A DNA stretch of 64,000 bases, taken from NCBI GenBank assembly GCA_902805555.1, contig CADCSY010000027.1:1-64000 (forward strand). Reading direction: 5' to 3'. The DNA is from an uncultured Acidimicrobiales bacterium. Its GTDB lineage: Bacteria; Actinomycetota; Acidimicrobiia; Acidimicrobiales; CADCSY01. A program made the position numbers and the translations under genes. Below, piece after piece: positions 8,842-18,673 of the stretch; the stretch's first letter is position 1; every line of letters starts with the position of its first letter. The notes below the pieces were generated by a model. It was not told the origin of the DNA. It saw only the letters and a program-made list of their open reading frames with translations, and did not search any database.

Positions 8842-10914
8842 TCAGGGGCGCCGCCAGAGGACGAGGGGGAGGACCGGCCCCGAACCTGCGGATCGCAGGG
8901 CCTCACCGGCCACCGTCATGGTCCAGCCCGACGCCCAGGTGTCGTCCACCACCAGGACGGGACCCGGCGGGAGCCCGTCGGTGTCCGCCACGAAGGCGTC
9001 GACCACGTTGGTGCACTGCCGCCAGGAGTTGGCCATGAGCCGCTGGGGAGGGTCGTCGGGCCTCGACCGCCGGAGCGCCTCGACGAGCGGCAGGTGGCCG
9101 AGCGCTGCCAGCTGCTCGGCCATGGACCGCACGAGGACGGGGTGGCCCCGGCTCGGGATCCACGTGATGCTGGTCGGCCGCTCCACCCACGGCCACCGCT
9201 TCAACACCGCGGCCAGCCCCTGGAGCAGCTCGTCGCCCAGGGGTCCGTCCTCCTCGAGCGCAGCGGTGACCACCGGGCCCCAACCGGGATCGTCGGCGAA
9301 GGCCAGCGCCCGCCCGGTGTCGACCTGCAGGTGGGGCTTGATGTTGCCGCGTCGCACCTCCACCCCTCGGGGCCACTGCTTGCGCGGCTCCAGCACGACG
9401 TCGGCACCTCGCAGGTGGGCCAGCGCGGCTGCCGTGCGGGCCGCGTCCGGAGGACGGGCGGCAGCCGAGCCGGTGCAGGAGTCGCACCGGCCGCAGTCCT
9501 GGGAGCCCGGGTCGTCGAGGGCGTCTCGCAGGAACCGCATGCGGCACCCCGTCGTGGTCGCGTAGGCGCGCATGGCGACCTGCTCCGCCTTGCGGTGCTG
9601 GTCGACCAGCGCCAGGCGCTCCTCGTCGTAGGCCCAGGGCTCGGTCGTGCGCACCCAGCCGGATCCCTGGCGCTCGACCGCGCCCTCGACGTCGAGGACC
9701 TTGAGCAGCGCCTCCAACCGGCCTCGCCGCAGGTTGACCACCTCCTCGAGGGCGGGCACGGTCACCGGCCCGTCGGCCTCGATCGCCCGCACCACGCGCT
9801 CCACCAGGTCGCGGGGCGGGAAGGCGGTGGCGTCGAAGTAGGCCCAGATGGCGCTGTCCTCCGCCGCCGGGAGCAGCACCGCTCTGGCGGTGGCGATGGC
9901 CCGCCCGGCCCGGCCCACCTGCTGGTAGTAGGCGATCGGGCTCGACGGTGAGCCGAGGTGGATCACGAACGCCAGGTCCGGCTTGTCGTAGCCCATGCCC
10001 AGCGCGGAGGTGGCGACGACCGCACGCAGCCGGTTGGCGGCGAGATCGGCCTCCACCTGCTCTCGCTGCTCGGGTGGCGTGTCACCGCTGTAGGCCGCGA
10101 CCGCGAGCCCCTGGGAGGCGAGGAAGGTCGCCACCCGCTCGACCTCGGCCACCGTGAGGCAGTAGACGATGCCTGCGCCGGGCTCGGCCGAGATCTCCTC
10201 CGCCAGCCAGGCGAGGCGCTCGGCGGTGGTGGGCAGTGGCACGACGGCGAGGCGCAGGCTCTCCCGATCGAGTGTGCCCCGCAGCGTCAGGGTGGTCGAC
10301 CCGATCTGGGCGGCGACGTCGGCCGTGACCCGCTCGTTGGCCGTGGCGGTGGTGGCGAGCACCGGCACGCCCGGTCCGAGGGACGCCAGGACCGTGGCGA
10401 TGCGGCGGTAGTCGGGTCGGAAGTCGTGGCCCCAGTCCGAGATGCAGTGGGCCTCGTCGATCACCAGCATGCCGACGGCGGCGCTGAGGCGGGGGAGCAC
10501 CGACGTGCGGAAGGAGGGGTTGTTGAGCCGCTCGGGGGAGATCAGCAGGACGTCGACGGCGCCCGCTGCGAGCTCGTCCTCGATCTCGCGCCACGCGTCG
10601 GCGTTGGTGGAGTTGATCGTGCGCGCCGCGATGCCCATGCGTGCCGCCGCGGCCACCTGGTCGCGCATGAGTGCGAGCAGGGGCGAGACGACCAGGGTTG
10701 GACCCGCCCCCTCGTCGCGCAGGAGGCGGGTGGCGATCCAGTAGACCGCCGACTTGCCCCAACCGGTCCGCTGCACGACGAGCACCCGGGCCCGGTCGAC
10801 CACGAGCGCCTCGATGGCGCGCAGCTGGTCGGCCCGCAGGACCGCCTCGGGGCCGGCCAGGTCGGCCAGCAGCTGGGCGGCGCGGTCGGCGAGCGGGGGG
10901 GCACCGGTGGTCAC
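8842..10914 (-). CDS. RecQ-family helicase with C-terminal phosphoribosyltransferase-like domain
   Basis: 690 aa from GTG 10914; a degenerate leaderless -10 (CATCGT) sits 6 nt upstream. Residues about 15-470 are a RecQ-type DExH helicase: Walker A QRTGWGKSAVY, DEAH in VIDEAHCISDWGHDFRPDY, TATAN, and motif VI YYQQVGRAGR. A zinc-binding CGRCDSC follows near 550. The last 100 or so residues end in a PRPP-loop-like VLVVDDTWASG, typical of ComF/PRTase folds. No HRDC domain. 3'-5' helicase activity is expected; the role of the PRTase domain is unknown. It is probably co-transcribed with the second RecQ gene upstream. Confidence 0.88.
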   Translation of the reverse strand: MTTGAPPLADRAAQLLADLAGPEAVLRADQLRAIEALVVDRARVLVVQRTGWGKSAVYWIATRLLRDEGAGPTLVVSPLLALMRDQVAAAARMGIAARTINSTNADAWREIEDELAAGAVDVLLISPERLNNPSFRTSVLPRLSAAVGMLVIDEAHCISDWGHDFRPDYRRIATVLASLGPGVPVLATTATANERVTADVAAQIGSTTLTLRGTLDRESLRLAVVPLPTTAERLAWLAEEISAEPGAGIVYCLTVAEVERVATFLASQGLAVAAYSGDTPPEQREQVEADLAANRLRAVVATSALGMGYDKPDLAFVIHLGSPSSPIAYYQQVGRAGRAIATARAVLLPAAEDSAIWAYFDATAFPPRDLVERVVRAIEADGPVTVPALEEVVNLRRGRLEALLKVLDVEGAVERQGSGWVRTTEPWAYDEERLALVDQHRKAEQVAMRAYATTTGCRMRFLRDALDDPGSQDCGRCDSCTGSAAARPPDAARTAAALAHLRGADVVLEPRKQWPRGVEVRRGNIKPHLQVDTGRALAFADDPGWGPVVTAALEEDGPLGDELLQGLAAVLKRWPWVERPTSITWIPSRGHPVLVRSMAEQLAALGHLPLVEALRRSRPDDPPQRLMANSWRQCTNVVDAFVADTDGLPPGPVLVVDDTWASGWTMTVAGEALRSAGSGPVLPLVLWRRP

Positions 10915-10931
10915 CGGCCCACGATGGCAGA

Positions 10932-11063
10932 GCGGTGGGACACCGCTGGGTGCGGGGGCGGTGGGACACCGCTGGGTGCGGGGGCGGTGGGACACCGCTG
11001 GGGTGCGGGGGCGGTGGGACACCGCTGGGTGCGGGGCGGTGGGACACCCCTGTCGGGTGCGGG
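10932..11063. repeat. five tandem about 26-bp palindromic units between two recQ genes
   Basis: Units begin at 10932, 10958, 10984, 11011 and 11036 and read GCGGTGGGACACCGC followed by TGGGTGCGGGG. Lengths are 26, 26, 27, 25 and 28. Four units contain a perfect 6-bp stem with a 3-nt loop (GCGGTG-GGA-CACCGC); the fifth has one mismatch. The array abuts the stop codon of the upstream recQ and ends 17 bases before the start of the downstream one, so it is intercistronic. Candidates are a multi-site protein-binding array, RNA hairpins tuning the two genes, or a mobile palindromic repeat. Confidence 0.85.
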
Positions 11064-12758
<1,695 letters not shown>

Positions 12759-12840
12759 CGGCGCCCTGTACCCGTCTACGCTCCCCTCGACCATCGTCGG
12801 CGGACCACGCTGCGATCGCCCCATCCCGAGGAGCCACCCA

Positions 12841-13830
12841 GTGAACAGCCCCGTCCGCGTCGCCGTCACCGGAGCCGCCGGCCAGATCGGCTACAGCCTC
12901 CTGTTCCGCCTCGCAGCCGGGGACCTGCTCGGGCCGGACCAGCCGGTGATCCTCCAGATGCTCGAGATCACGCCTGCGCTGCAGGGCCTCGAGGGCGTCG
13001 CCATGGAGCTCGACGACTGCGCCTTCCCGCTCCTGGCCGGCAGCGTCCGCACCGACGACGCCGAGGTCGCGTTCGCCGACGCCGACATCGCCTTCCTCGT
13101 CGGCTCCCGCCCCCGCAGCAAGGGCATGGAGCGGGCCGACCTGCTCGAGGCCAACGGCGCCATCTTCACCGTGCAGGGCAAGGCCCTGGCAGCAGCGGCC
13201 CGTCCCGACGTCAAGGTCCTGGTGGTGGGGAACCCCGCCAACACGAACGCCCTCATCGCCATGAGCAACGCCTCCGGCCTCGATCCCCGCCGGTTCACGG
13301 CGATGACCCGCCTCGACCACAACCGGGCCACGGCCCAGGTGGCGCACAAGGCCGGCGTCCACCAGAGCGACGTCACCAACATGACGATCTGGGGCAACCA
13401 CTCGGCGACGCAGTACCCCGACGTGTTCCACGCCCAGGTCGACGGCCGCAACGCAGCCGAGCGGATCGACGACCAGGCGTGGATCGAGCAGGACTTCATC
13501 CCCACCGTCCAGCAGCGGGGCGCCGCCATCATCGAGGCCCGGGGCAGCTCGTCGGCTGCATCGGCTGCGTCGGCGGCCATCGACCACGTGCGCGACTGGG
13601 TCAAGGGCACCCCCGACGGGCAGTGGGTCTCCATGGCCGTGCCCAGCGACGGCTCCTACGGCGTCCCCGAGGGCATCATCTCGTCGTTCCCCGTCGACTG
13701 CGAGGACGGCGACTGGGAGATCGTCCAGGGCCTCGGCATCGACGACTTCTCCCGGACCAGGATCGACGCGTCGGCCGGCGAGCTCGTCGAGGAGCGGGAC
13801 ACCGTGCAGGGCCTGGGCCTCCTGGGCTGA
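12841..13830 (+). CDS. mdh: malate dehydrogenase
   Basis: 329 aa from GTG 12841, with GAGGAG 7 nt upstream and a TACGCT -10 candidate near 12778. Rossmann motif [10 protein letters not shown] at the N-terminus, substrate-binding Arg in [14 protein letters not shown], catalytic Asp/Arg in TRLDHNRA and catalytic His in [11 protein letters not shown]. Length and the GAAGQIG motif place it in the cytosolic-type NAD-MDH family, not lactate dehydrogenase. It interconverts malate and oxaloacetate in the TCA cycle; sdhAB are 5 kb downstream on the other strand. Confidence 0.96.
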   Translation: MNSPVRVAVTGAAGQIGYSLLFRLAAGDLLGPDQPVILQMLEITPALQGLEGVAMELDDCAFPLLAGSVRTDDAEVAFADADIAFLVGSRPRSKGMERADLLEANGAIFTVQGKALAAAARPDVKVLVVGNPANTNALIAMSNASGLDPRRFTAMTRLDHNRATAQVAHKAGVHQSDVTNMTIWGNHSATQYPDVFHAQVDGRNAAERIDDQAWIEQDFIPTVQQRGAAIIEARGSSSAASAASAAIDHVRDWVKGTPDGQWVSMAVPSDGSYGVPEGIISSFPVDCEDGDWEIVQGLGIDDFSRTRIDASAGELVEERDTVQGLGLLG

Positions 13831-13880
13831 GTCCCCCCGGGGTCCTCGTCCCGCCGCGGCCCGGGCCGGGCTCTGCGCCC

Positions 13881-14270
13881 TCAGTAGCTCGTCTCCTCCC
13901 GCACCTCGTCGAAGGCGTGGCTGAGGCCGGCGAGGGCGGGGGCCTGTGCCCTGAGGACGTCGATGTCGCCCCGCACCACGAGGCGCCCCGTCGTGAAGGC
14001 GTCGTGGGGGGCCAGGGCGCCGGTCGCGATCGAGACTGCGGTGTCCCATGTGGCCGCCAGGGTCACGTCGGCCGACACGTCGGGCCGCTCCGGCGCGATG
14101 AGCACCACCCCCCGCTCGGCGGTGACGAGGTACGAGACGTCGCCGTCGGGTCCTCCGGTCACCACCTGGAGCAGGCGCAGCGTCGAGTCCCGGGTGGCGT
14201 CCCGCACCGCGTCGCTCGCATCCAGCGCGGCCTGCACGGCATCGAACCACGCCGGGCTGAGGAACCGCAC
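13881..14270 (-). CDS. SCP2-like sterol/lipid-binding protein
   Basis: 129 aa from GTG 14270, with GGAAGG 8 nt upstream; the ORF track begins one GTG earlier. The layout FLSPAWFDAVQAAL, a central beta-rich part (VSYLVTAERGVVLIAP) and ADVTLAATWDTAVSIATG resembles actinobacterial SCP2 sterol-transfer-like proteins of about 130 aa. They bind hydrophobic ligands and often sit near lipid or sterol genes. No catalytic motif, signal or membrane segment. It is convergent with mdh and divergent from the 14.3 kb gene. Confidence 0.7.
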   Translation of the reverse strand: MRFLSPAWFDAVQAALDASDAVRDATRDSTLRLLQVVTGGPDGDVSYLVTAERGVVLIAPERPDVSADVTLAATWDTAVSIATGALAPHDAFTTGRLVVRGDIDVLRAQAPALAGLSHAFDEVREETSY

Positions 14271-14301
14271 GGCTGGCACCTTCCCAGCCGCTGCTCGTGG
14301 C

Positions 14302-14346
14302 TACCGTCGAGCCGTGCACGACGTCGGTCGGACGGGGGCGTCCTGA
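14302..14346 (+). promoter_or_regulatory. leaderless -10 and 10-codon ORF before the 14.3 kb gene
   Basis: TACCGT (14302-14307) lies 6 nt before GTG 14314, which opens a 10-codon ORF (VHDVGRTGAS) ending in TGA at 14344-14346. The homologous frame of the next gene begins one base out of phase, with CTG overlapping that TGA as CTGA. This is either a leaderless leader ORF or the true N-terminus shifted by one base in the GGGGG run near 14333. Confidence 0.5.
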
Positions 14347-15212
14347 GCGGGCCGTCGGCTGCCGACGAGGGTCGTCACCGCCCCGGTCCTGACCGCCTGT
14401 GGGAGGAGAGCTGGCACCTCGACTTCGCCGACGACGACGGATCCTTCGGGGGCTTCGTCCGCCTCGGGATCCTGGCGAACGAGGGCCTGAGCGCCGTCTG
14501 GGTGGGGGTGGTCGGCGACGGCCGGCGGTTGGTGACGGTGGTGGAGCAGCAGGCACCCGTCCCGCGGGCGGAGGCGCTCGACCTCCGGTCCGAGGCGCTG
14601 TGGCTCGACCTCGTGTGCGAGGCGCCGCTCGAGCACTGGAGCGTGGGGCTCGAGGCCTTCGGGGTGGCGCTCGACGAGCCCGGTGACGCGTTCCGCGGCC
14701 TGCGCGGCGACCGGATCGGGGTCGGGCTCGACCTCGGCTGGGAGTCGTCGGGCGAAGCGGTGGCGCTCGGCACCCAGGGCTACGAGCTGGCCTGCGAGGT
14801 GCACGGCGAGGTCCTCCTCGGCGACGAGGTGCTCACCTTCGACGGGTGGGGCAGCCGCCGCCACACCTGGGGCGTGAACGACTGGCGGGCCGGTGCCTCG
14901 TCCTTCGGGGCGGGGCAGCTCGACGACGGCAGCCGCTGGGCGGTGTCGGTCCCGGTGCCGGGCGGCGCGACGTCGCACCCGGTGGGCGCCTGGGTGCGCG
15001 ACGACGGCGCCGGACGGGCCGACGGCCTCCCGGGCGTGGTCACGGTCGGCTTCGACGGGCAGGAGCTCGTCAACGAGGTGCGCCACCTCTCGCCGGTGCC
15101 GCTCGACGACGGGGGTCGTTCCGCCCGTGCGGTCCATGCCCTCTGCCACAGCACGACCGGGGACGGGCGGGCGGGTGCCGCGTGGGTGGTGCTCGTGCGA
15201 CCCGGCAGCTGA
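14343..15212 (+). CDS. conserved actinobacterial protein of DUF7064/7065-like type
   Basis: About 289 aa; the start is unresolved. The conserved N-terminal part (DEGRHRPGPDRLWEESWHLDF) has no ATG, GTG or TTG in frame before it; CTG 14343 is the only near-cognate. A one-base insertion in the preceding G run would join it to the leaderless GTG 14314. The body is beta-rich with repeated Trp/Gly motifs (GWGSRRHTWGVNDW), resembling hydroxyneurosporene synthase/CrtC-like lipocalin folds found beside lipid genes. Function unknown. Stop is normal and codon use matches its neighbours, so the gene is under coding constraint. Confidence 0.65.
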   Translation: MSGPSAADEGRHRPGPDRLWEESWHLDFADDDGSFGGFVRLGILANEGLSAVWVGVVGDGRRLVTVVEQQAPVPRAEALDLRSEALWLDLVCEAPLEHWSVGLEAFGVALDEPGDAFRGLRGDRIGVGLDLGWESSGEAVALGTQGYELACEVHGEVLLGDEVLTFDGWGSRRHTWGVNDWRAGASSFGAGQLDDGSRWAVSVPVPGGATSHPVGAWVRDDGAGRADGLPGVVTVGFDGQELVNEVRHLSPVPLDDGGRSARAVHALCHSTTGDGRAGAAWVVLVRPGS

Positions 15213-15236
15213 CGGGACCCGGGCCCGTTCGGCGGG

Positions 15237-15887
15237 TCAGAGGTGGTCGGCCAGCTCGACCACCGAGTCGAGGATGTGGGTGTGGGGGGCGGCCTCGAGC
15301 GCAGCTCGGTCGTGGGCACCGGTGAGGACGCCTGCCACGACCGACGCCCCGGCCCGCGTCCCGGCGAGCAGGTCGCTGGCGGTGTCCCCGGCGACCGCGA
15401 CGTCCCGCACGTCCTCTGCGCCGAGGCGCATGGCGGCGGTGAGCACGAGGTCGGGGAACGGACGGCCCCTGACCCCGTCACCCGGGGAGAGGGCCAGGTC
15501 GACCAGGTCGTCCCAGCCGAGCCGCTCGAGGAGCATCGAGCGGGTCGAGGCCGAGAAGCCGGTGGTCAGGCAGATGCGGGTGCCGCGTGCTCGGAGGTCG
15601 TCGAAGAGGGCCTCCACGCCGGGGATGGGACGCACGCCCTCCTCGCGGACCTGTCGGTCGTAGGCGGCCTCGAACGCAGTGGTCGCCCTCCGAGCCGCCT
15701 CGTCCTCACCGAGCAGCGCCCGGAAGACCTCGATCTTCGACTGGCCCATCGTCGTGCGGACGTGGTCGAGCTGCTCCCCGGTGGGTGTCAGCCCCAGGGT
15801 GGCGAAGGCGTCGTGGAACGACTGCTCGACCGCGCCGCCGTCGATCACGGTGGTGCCGGCCATGTCGAGCGCGACCACCGTGATCAT
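15237..15887 (-). CDS. phosphonatase-like HAD hydrolase (TIGR03351-like)
   Basis: 216 aa from ATG 15887, overlapping the upstream FAD oxidoreductase stop as ATGA. HAD motifs: I LDMAGTTV (a DxAGT variant typical of phosphonatase-like enzymes), II LTTGFS, and the acidic loop VAVAGDTASDL. The cap region contains HVRTTMGQSKIEVF. The family is named for similarity to phosphonoacetaldehyde hydrolase and recurrently pairs with a TIGR03364-type FAD oxidoreductase, exactly the neighbour here. The likely pathway is C-P compound breakdown, but the substrate is unproven. Confidence 0.87.
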   Translation of the reverse strand: MITVVALDMAGTTVIDGGAVEQSFHDAFATLGLTPTGEQLDHVRTTMGQSKIEVFRALLGEDEAARRATTAFEAAYDRQVREEGVRPIPGVEALFDDLRARGTRICLTTGFSASTRSMLLERLGWDDLVDLALSPGDGVRGRPFPDLVLTAAMRLGAEDVRDVAVAGDTASDLLAGTRAGASVVAGVLTGAHDRAALEAAPHTHILDSVVELADHL

Positions 15888-16996
15888 GCGACCTCCGCCA
15901 TCGTCGCCTCGGCGATGGCGGGTGACAGCGTCATCCCCCGGCCCCCGGGGCCGGTCACCAGCCACACGCCGGGCACGGGCTCGTCGCGGTGGCAGAGGGC
16001 GCCCTCGACGTGCTGGGAGTACACGCCCGACCACCGACGCACGACCGGGGGCAGCGGACGGCCCAGCAGCGCCTCCACCCGGCGGAGCAGCTCGGCGTAC
16101 GGCCGCTCGTCCAGGGCGAAGTCGAACGGCTCGTCGTGCCGGTGGGTGTCGCCGATGGTCAAGCCGCCGCCGGCGCGCTGCGAGACGAGCAGCTGCATGG
16201 CGAAGCCGGCGGCCAGCTCGTCCTGCGGGGGGAGCAGGTCGCGGGCGGGCACGTCGAAGGCCGGGTAGTAGCGCAGCGAGTCGCCGTCGGCCAGCGAGGT
16301 GGCGAGGCGCTGGCCGAGCGGTGCGGTCTCGAGCATCTGGAGCTGGACCCGTCGCAGCGGCGCCCCCGCCAGCAGCTCGGCCACGGGTCCGTCCGACACC
16401 GCTCCCGGGCAGACGATCACGAGGTCGCCGGAGTGGACCCGGCCCCGCTGGTCGACGACCCGTCCGCCGGTGATCGACGTCGCCATCGTCGCCGGGCACC
16501 ACTCGTAGCCGTCCCCGGCGAGGAGGGCGCTCCGGAGGGCGGGGAGGGCCGCCCGTGGCTCCACCACGGCGTCGGTCCGGCACCACAGCGCAGCCGTGAA
16601 CGCTCCTTGCAGCACCGGGTTCCGGGCGCGGGCGGCGGCCACGTCCAGCAGCTCGAAGCCCCGTACCCCGGCGTCGTCGCGGTCGCACACCTCGGTGAGG
16701 ACCGCCTCCTCCTCCTCGCTGGCCACGAGCGTGAGCGAGCCGTCGGCCCGGAACCCGACGCCAGGAGCGGTGACAGCCAGCTCCTCCCACAGCGCCCGGG
16801 CCCGCAGGGCGGCCTGCAGCTCCGGGCCGACGGCCCGGCCGCTCACCCACACGAGGCCGAAGTTGCGCACCGTGGCACCTCGGGGCTCCCCGTCCCTGTC
16901 GAGGTGGCGGACGTGCCAGCCGTGGCGGCGAGCCATCACCGCGTGCATCGTCCCGAGGATGCCGCCGCCGACGACGACGACCTGGGGCGCTCCCAT
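15884..16996 (-). CDS. FAD-dependent oxidoreductase (TIGR03364-like)
   Basis: 370 aa from ATG 16996, coupled to the upstream gene through TGATG. Dinucleotide-binding VVVGGGILGTMHA at the N-terminus, then RDGEPRGATVRNFGLVWVSG. The C-terminal FAD-binding segment is VTGPGGRGMTLSPAIAE. It belongs to the DAAO/glycine-oxidase-like amine oxidase superfamily; the paired HAD gene points to the family proposed to oxidise aminophosphonates. Cytosolic. The ORF-track version starting at 17755 is an artefact reading through the upstream gene in another frame. Confidence 0.9.
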   Translation of the reverse strand: MGAPQVVVVGGGILGTMHAVMARRHGWHVRHLDRDGEPRGATVRNFGLVWVSGRAVGPELQAALRARALWEELAVTAPGVGFRADGSLTLVASEEEEAVLTEVCDRDDAGVRGFELLDVAAARARNPVLQGAFTAALWCRTDAVVEPRAALPALRSALLAGDGYEWCPATMATSITGGRVVDQRGRVHSGDLVIVCPGAVSDGPVAELLAGAPLRRVQLQMLETAPLGQRLATSLADGDSLRYYPAFDVPARDLLPPQDELAAGFAMQLLVSQRAGGGLTIGDTHRHDEPFDFALDERPYAELLRRVEALLGRPLPPVVRRWSGVYSQHVEGALCHRDEPVPGVWLVTGPGGRGMTLSPAIAEATMAEVA

Positions 16997-17799
16997 CAGG
17001 CCCGCAGCTCGGCGAGCACGCCGAAGTGGTCGCTCGGCCACACCCCGTCCACCGGCTCGTCGCCGACGACCCGGCACCGCAGCGGCTGCCCCCGCCCGTC
17101 CTCCCGGCGCCAGCCGGCGAACACGTAGTCGATCCGCCGGTCGTGCTCGAACGCCGCTGCGGCGAAGGGGTTCTCGTTCGACCAGGTGCTGCCGTCTCCG
17201 GTGCGGTTGGTGGCGGCCCAGGCGTCGACGAACACCGTTCCGGCGGTGGGGACGGCGGCCTTGCCGGTCATCATCCGGATCTCCTCGGCGTCGGGGTCGG
17301 CGTTGAAGTCGCCGCAGACGATGGCCGGGTAGCTGCGCGGCCGCTTCGACGCCACCAGCGCACACACCTCCCGCACCTGCTGCTGGCGGGCCGCGCCGTG
17401 GTCGTAGCGCCAGTTCAGGTGGGTGGAGAAGACCTGCAGCGGGCCACCGGGCGCCTCGACGTCGACGGCCAGGACCAGTCGCTCCTCGTCTCGGTCCACG
17501 GCATCCGGGCTGAGCTCGGCGCTCCCGCTGCCCGTGATCGGCCAGCGGGAGAGGACCGCGTTGCCGAAGCCGACGTCGTCGAGCACCAGGCGGTGCGCCA
17601 CCGCCACGTGGTAGCCGAGGGCATCGGCGATGCGGTGCGCGCTCGACGTGCCGTCGGCCACCCACACCTCCTGCAGCCCGACGAGGTCGGGGTCGAGCCG
17701 CCCGATCGTCTCGGTGATGGCCGGGAGCCGCTGCTCCCACGGACCGAAGCGCCACCAGAGGTTCCAGCTCAGCACCGAGAGGGTCGGGTCGCCGGACAC
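16996..17799 (-). CDS. endonuclease/exonuclease/phosphatase (EEP) family protein
   Basis: 267 aa from GTG 17799. The start is fixed by TAGGGT 7 nt upstream (leaderless) rather than the ATG of the ORF track. EEP signature motifs: LSWNLWW (Asn), GLQEVW (metal-binding Glu), STHLNW, CGDFNADPDAEEI (Asp/Asn pair), RIDYVFAG and the terminal SDHFGVLAEL (Asp-His). All catalytic residues are present. Substrate could be nucleic acid, an inositol-phosphate-like ester or another phosphodiester. It heads the operon with the FAD oxidoreductase and phosphonatase-like HAD. Confidence 0.88.
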   Translation of the reverse strand: MSGDPTLSVLSWNLWWRFGPWEQRLPAITETIGRLDPDLVGLQEVWVADGTSSAHRIADALGYHVAVAHRLVLDDVGFGNAVLSRWPITGSGSAELSPDAVDRDEERLVLAVDVEAPGGPLQVFSTHLNWRYDHGAARQQQVREVCALVASKRPRSYPAIVCGDFNADPDAEEIRMMTGKAAVPTAGTVFVDAWAATNRTGDGSTWSNENPFAAAAFEHDRRIDYVFAGWRREDGRGQPLRCRVVGDEPVDGVWPSDHFGVLAELRA

Positions 17800-17839
17800 G
17801 ACCGCCACCCTAGGTGCGGCTCCCATCGGCGCCGGGGCT

Positions 17840-17855
17840 CGGGGCTCGAGCCCCG
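17840..17855 (-). terminator. hairpin downstream of sdhB
   Basis: A perfect 16-nt palindrome, CGGGGCTCGAGCCCCG, sits about 40 nt beyond the sdhB stop. It can end the sdhAB transcript; it lies just upstream of the EEP promoter, insulating the two units. Confidence 0.5.
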
Positions 17856-17893
17856 ACCTGCGGCCGTCGGAGCCGCCCGGGCCCGCCCGGCTG

Positions 17894-18673
17894 TCAGACC
17901 CGGTCGTAGAGGATGGCCCGCTTCACCTCTTCGATGGCGTGGGTGACCTTGATGCCCCGGGGGCACGCGTTGGAGCAGTTGAACGCCGTGCGGCACCGCC
18001 ACACACCCGACTTCTCGTTGAGGATGTCGAGGCGGTCGGCGGAGCCCTCGTCGCGCGAGTCGAAGATGAAGCGGTGGGCCTGCACGATTGCCGCAGGACC
18101 CACGTAGGACGAGTTGCCCCAGTACACGGGGCACGACGTGGTGCACGCCGCGCACAGGATGCACTTGGTCGTGTCGTCGAACCGCTCCCGGTCCTCCGCC
18201 GTCTGGTGGCGCTCCTTGTAGCCGGGCTCGTCGCTCGTGATGAGGTACGGCAGCACGGAGCGGTACTGGGCGAAGAACGGCTCCATGTCGACCACGAGGT
18301 CCTTGATGACCGGCAGCCCCCGGATCGCCTCGAGGGTGATCGACGTGCCCACCTCCTGGATCAGCAGCTGGCAGGCGAGGCCGTTCTCCCCGTTGATGAC
18401 CATGGCGTCGGAGCCGCAGACGCCGTGGGCGCACGACCGGCGGAACGTGAGCGTCCCGTCCTGGTACCACTTCGCCTGGTGCAGCACGTCGAGCACCCGG
18501 TCGGTGCCCTCGACGCCGTCGACCACGAACTCCTGCCAGTGCGGCTTGTCGTCGGTCTCGGGGTTGAACCGCTTCACCTTCAGCGAGACGGTCATCCGCT
18601 CGACCGGGGTCGGGCCCTCCTCGCCGGTGGGCTCGGACTGCCCGCCCTCGCTCCGCTCCATGGTCGCTGCCAT
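17894..18673 (-). CDS. sdhB: succinate dehydrogenase iron-sulfur subunit
   Basis: 259 aa from ATG 18673, overlapping the sdhA stop as TGATG. The [2Fe-2S] ligands are in RRSCAHGVCGSDAM plus the later CQLL Cys. The C-terminal ferredoxin-like part carries CILCAACTTSCP and CRTAFNCSNACP for the [4Fe-4S] and [3Fe-4S] clusters. It relays electrons from the SdhA flavin to the membrane anchor. The N-terminal 20 or so residues (MAATMERSEGGQS) extend beyond the usual start. No sdhC/sdhD adjoins. Confidence 0.96.
   Translation of the reverse strand: MAATMERSEGGQSEPTGEEGPTPVERMTVSLKVKRFNPETDDKPHWQEFVVDGVEGTDRVLDVLHQAKWYQDGTLTFRRSCAHGVCGSDAMVINGENGLACQLLIQEVGTSITLEAIRGLPVIKDLVVDMEPFFAQYRSVLPYLITSDEPGYKERHQTAEDRERFDDTTKCILCAACTTSCPVYWGNSSYVGPAAIVQAHRFIFDSRDEGSADRLDILNEKSGVWRCRTAFNCSNACPRGIKVTHAIEEVKRAILYDRV

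Noticed and set aside
3738-8906. 1722-aa minus-strand ORF
   Set aside because: It lies antisense to FadD, Lon and the 8.2 kb gene, is Arg/Gly/Pro/His-rich with no domain, and results from G/C third-position bias leaving the opposite frame free of stops.
10932-11063. CRISPR array
   Set aside because: The 25-28 bp units are contiguous copies with no unique spacers, and no cas gene is present.
12841-13830. Lactate dehydrogenase
   Set aside because: The GAAGQIG nucleotide motif, the [13 protein letters not shown] substrate loop and the length are those of malate dehydrogenase.
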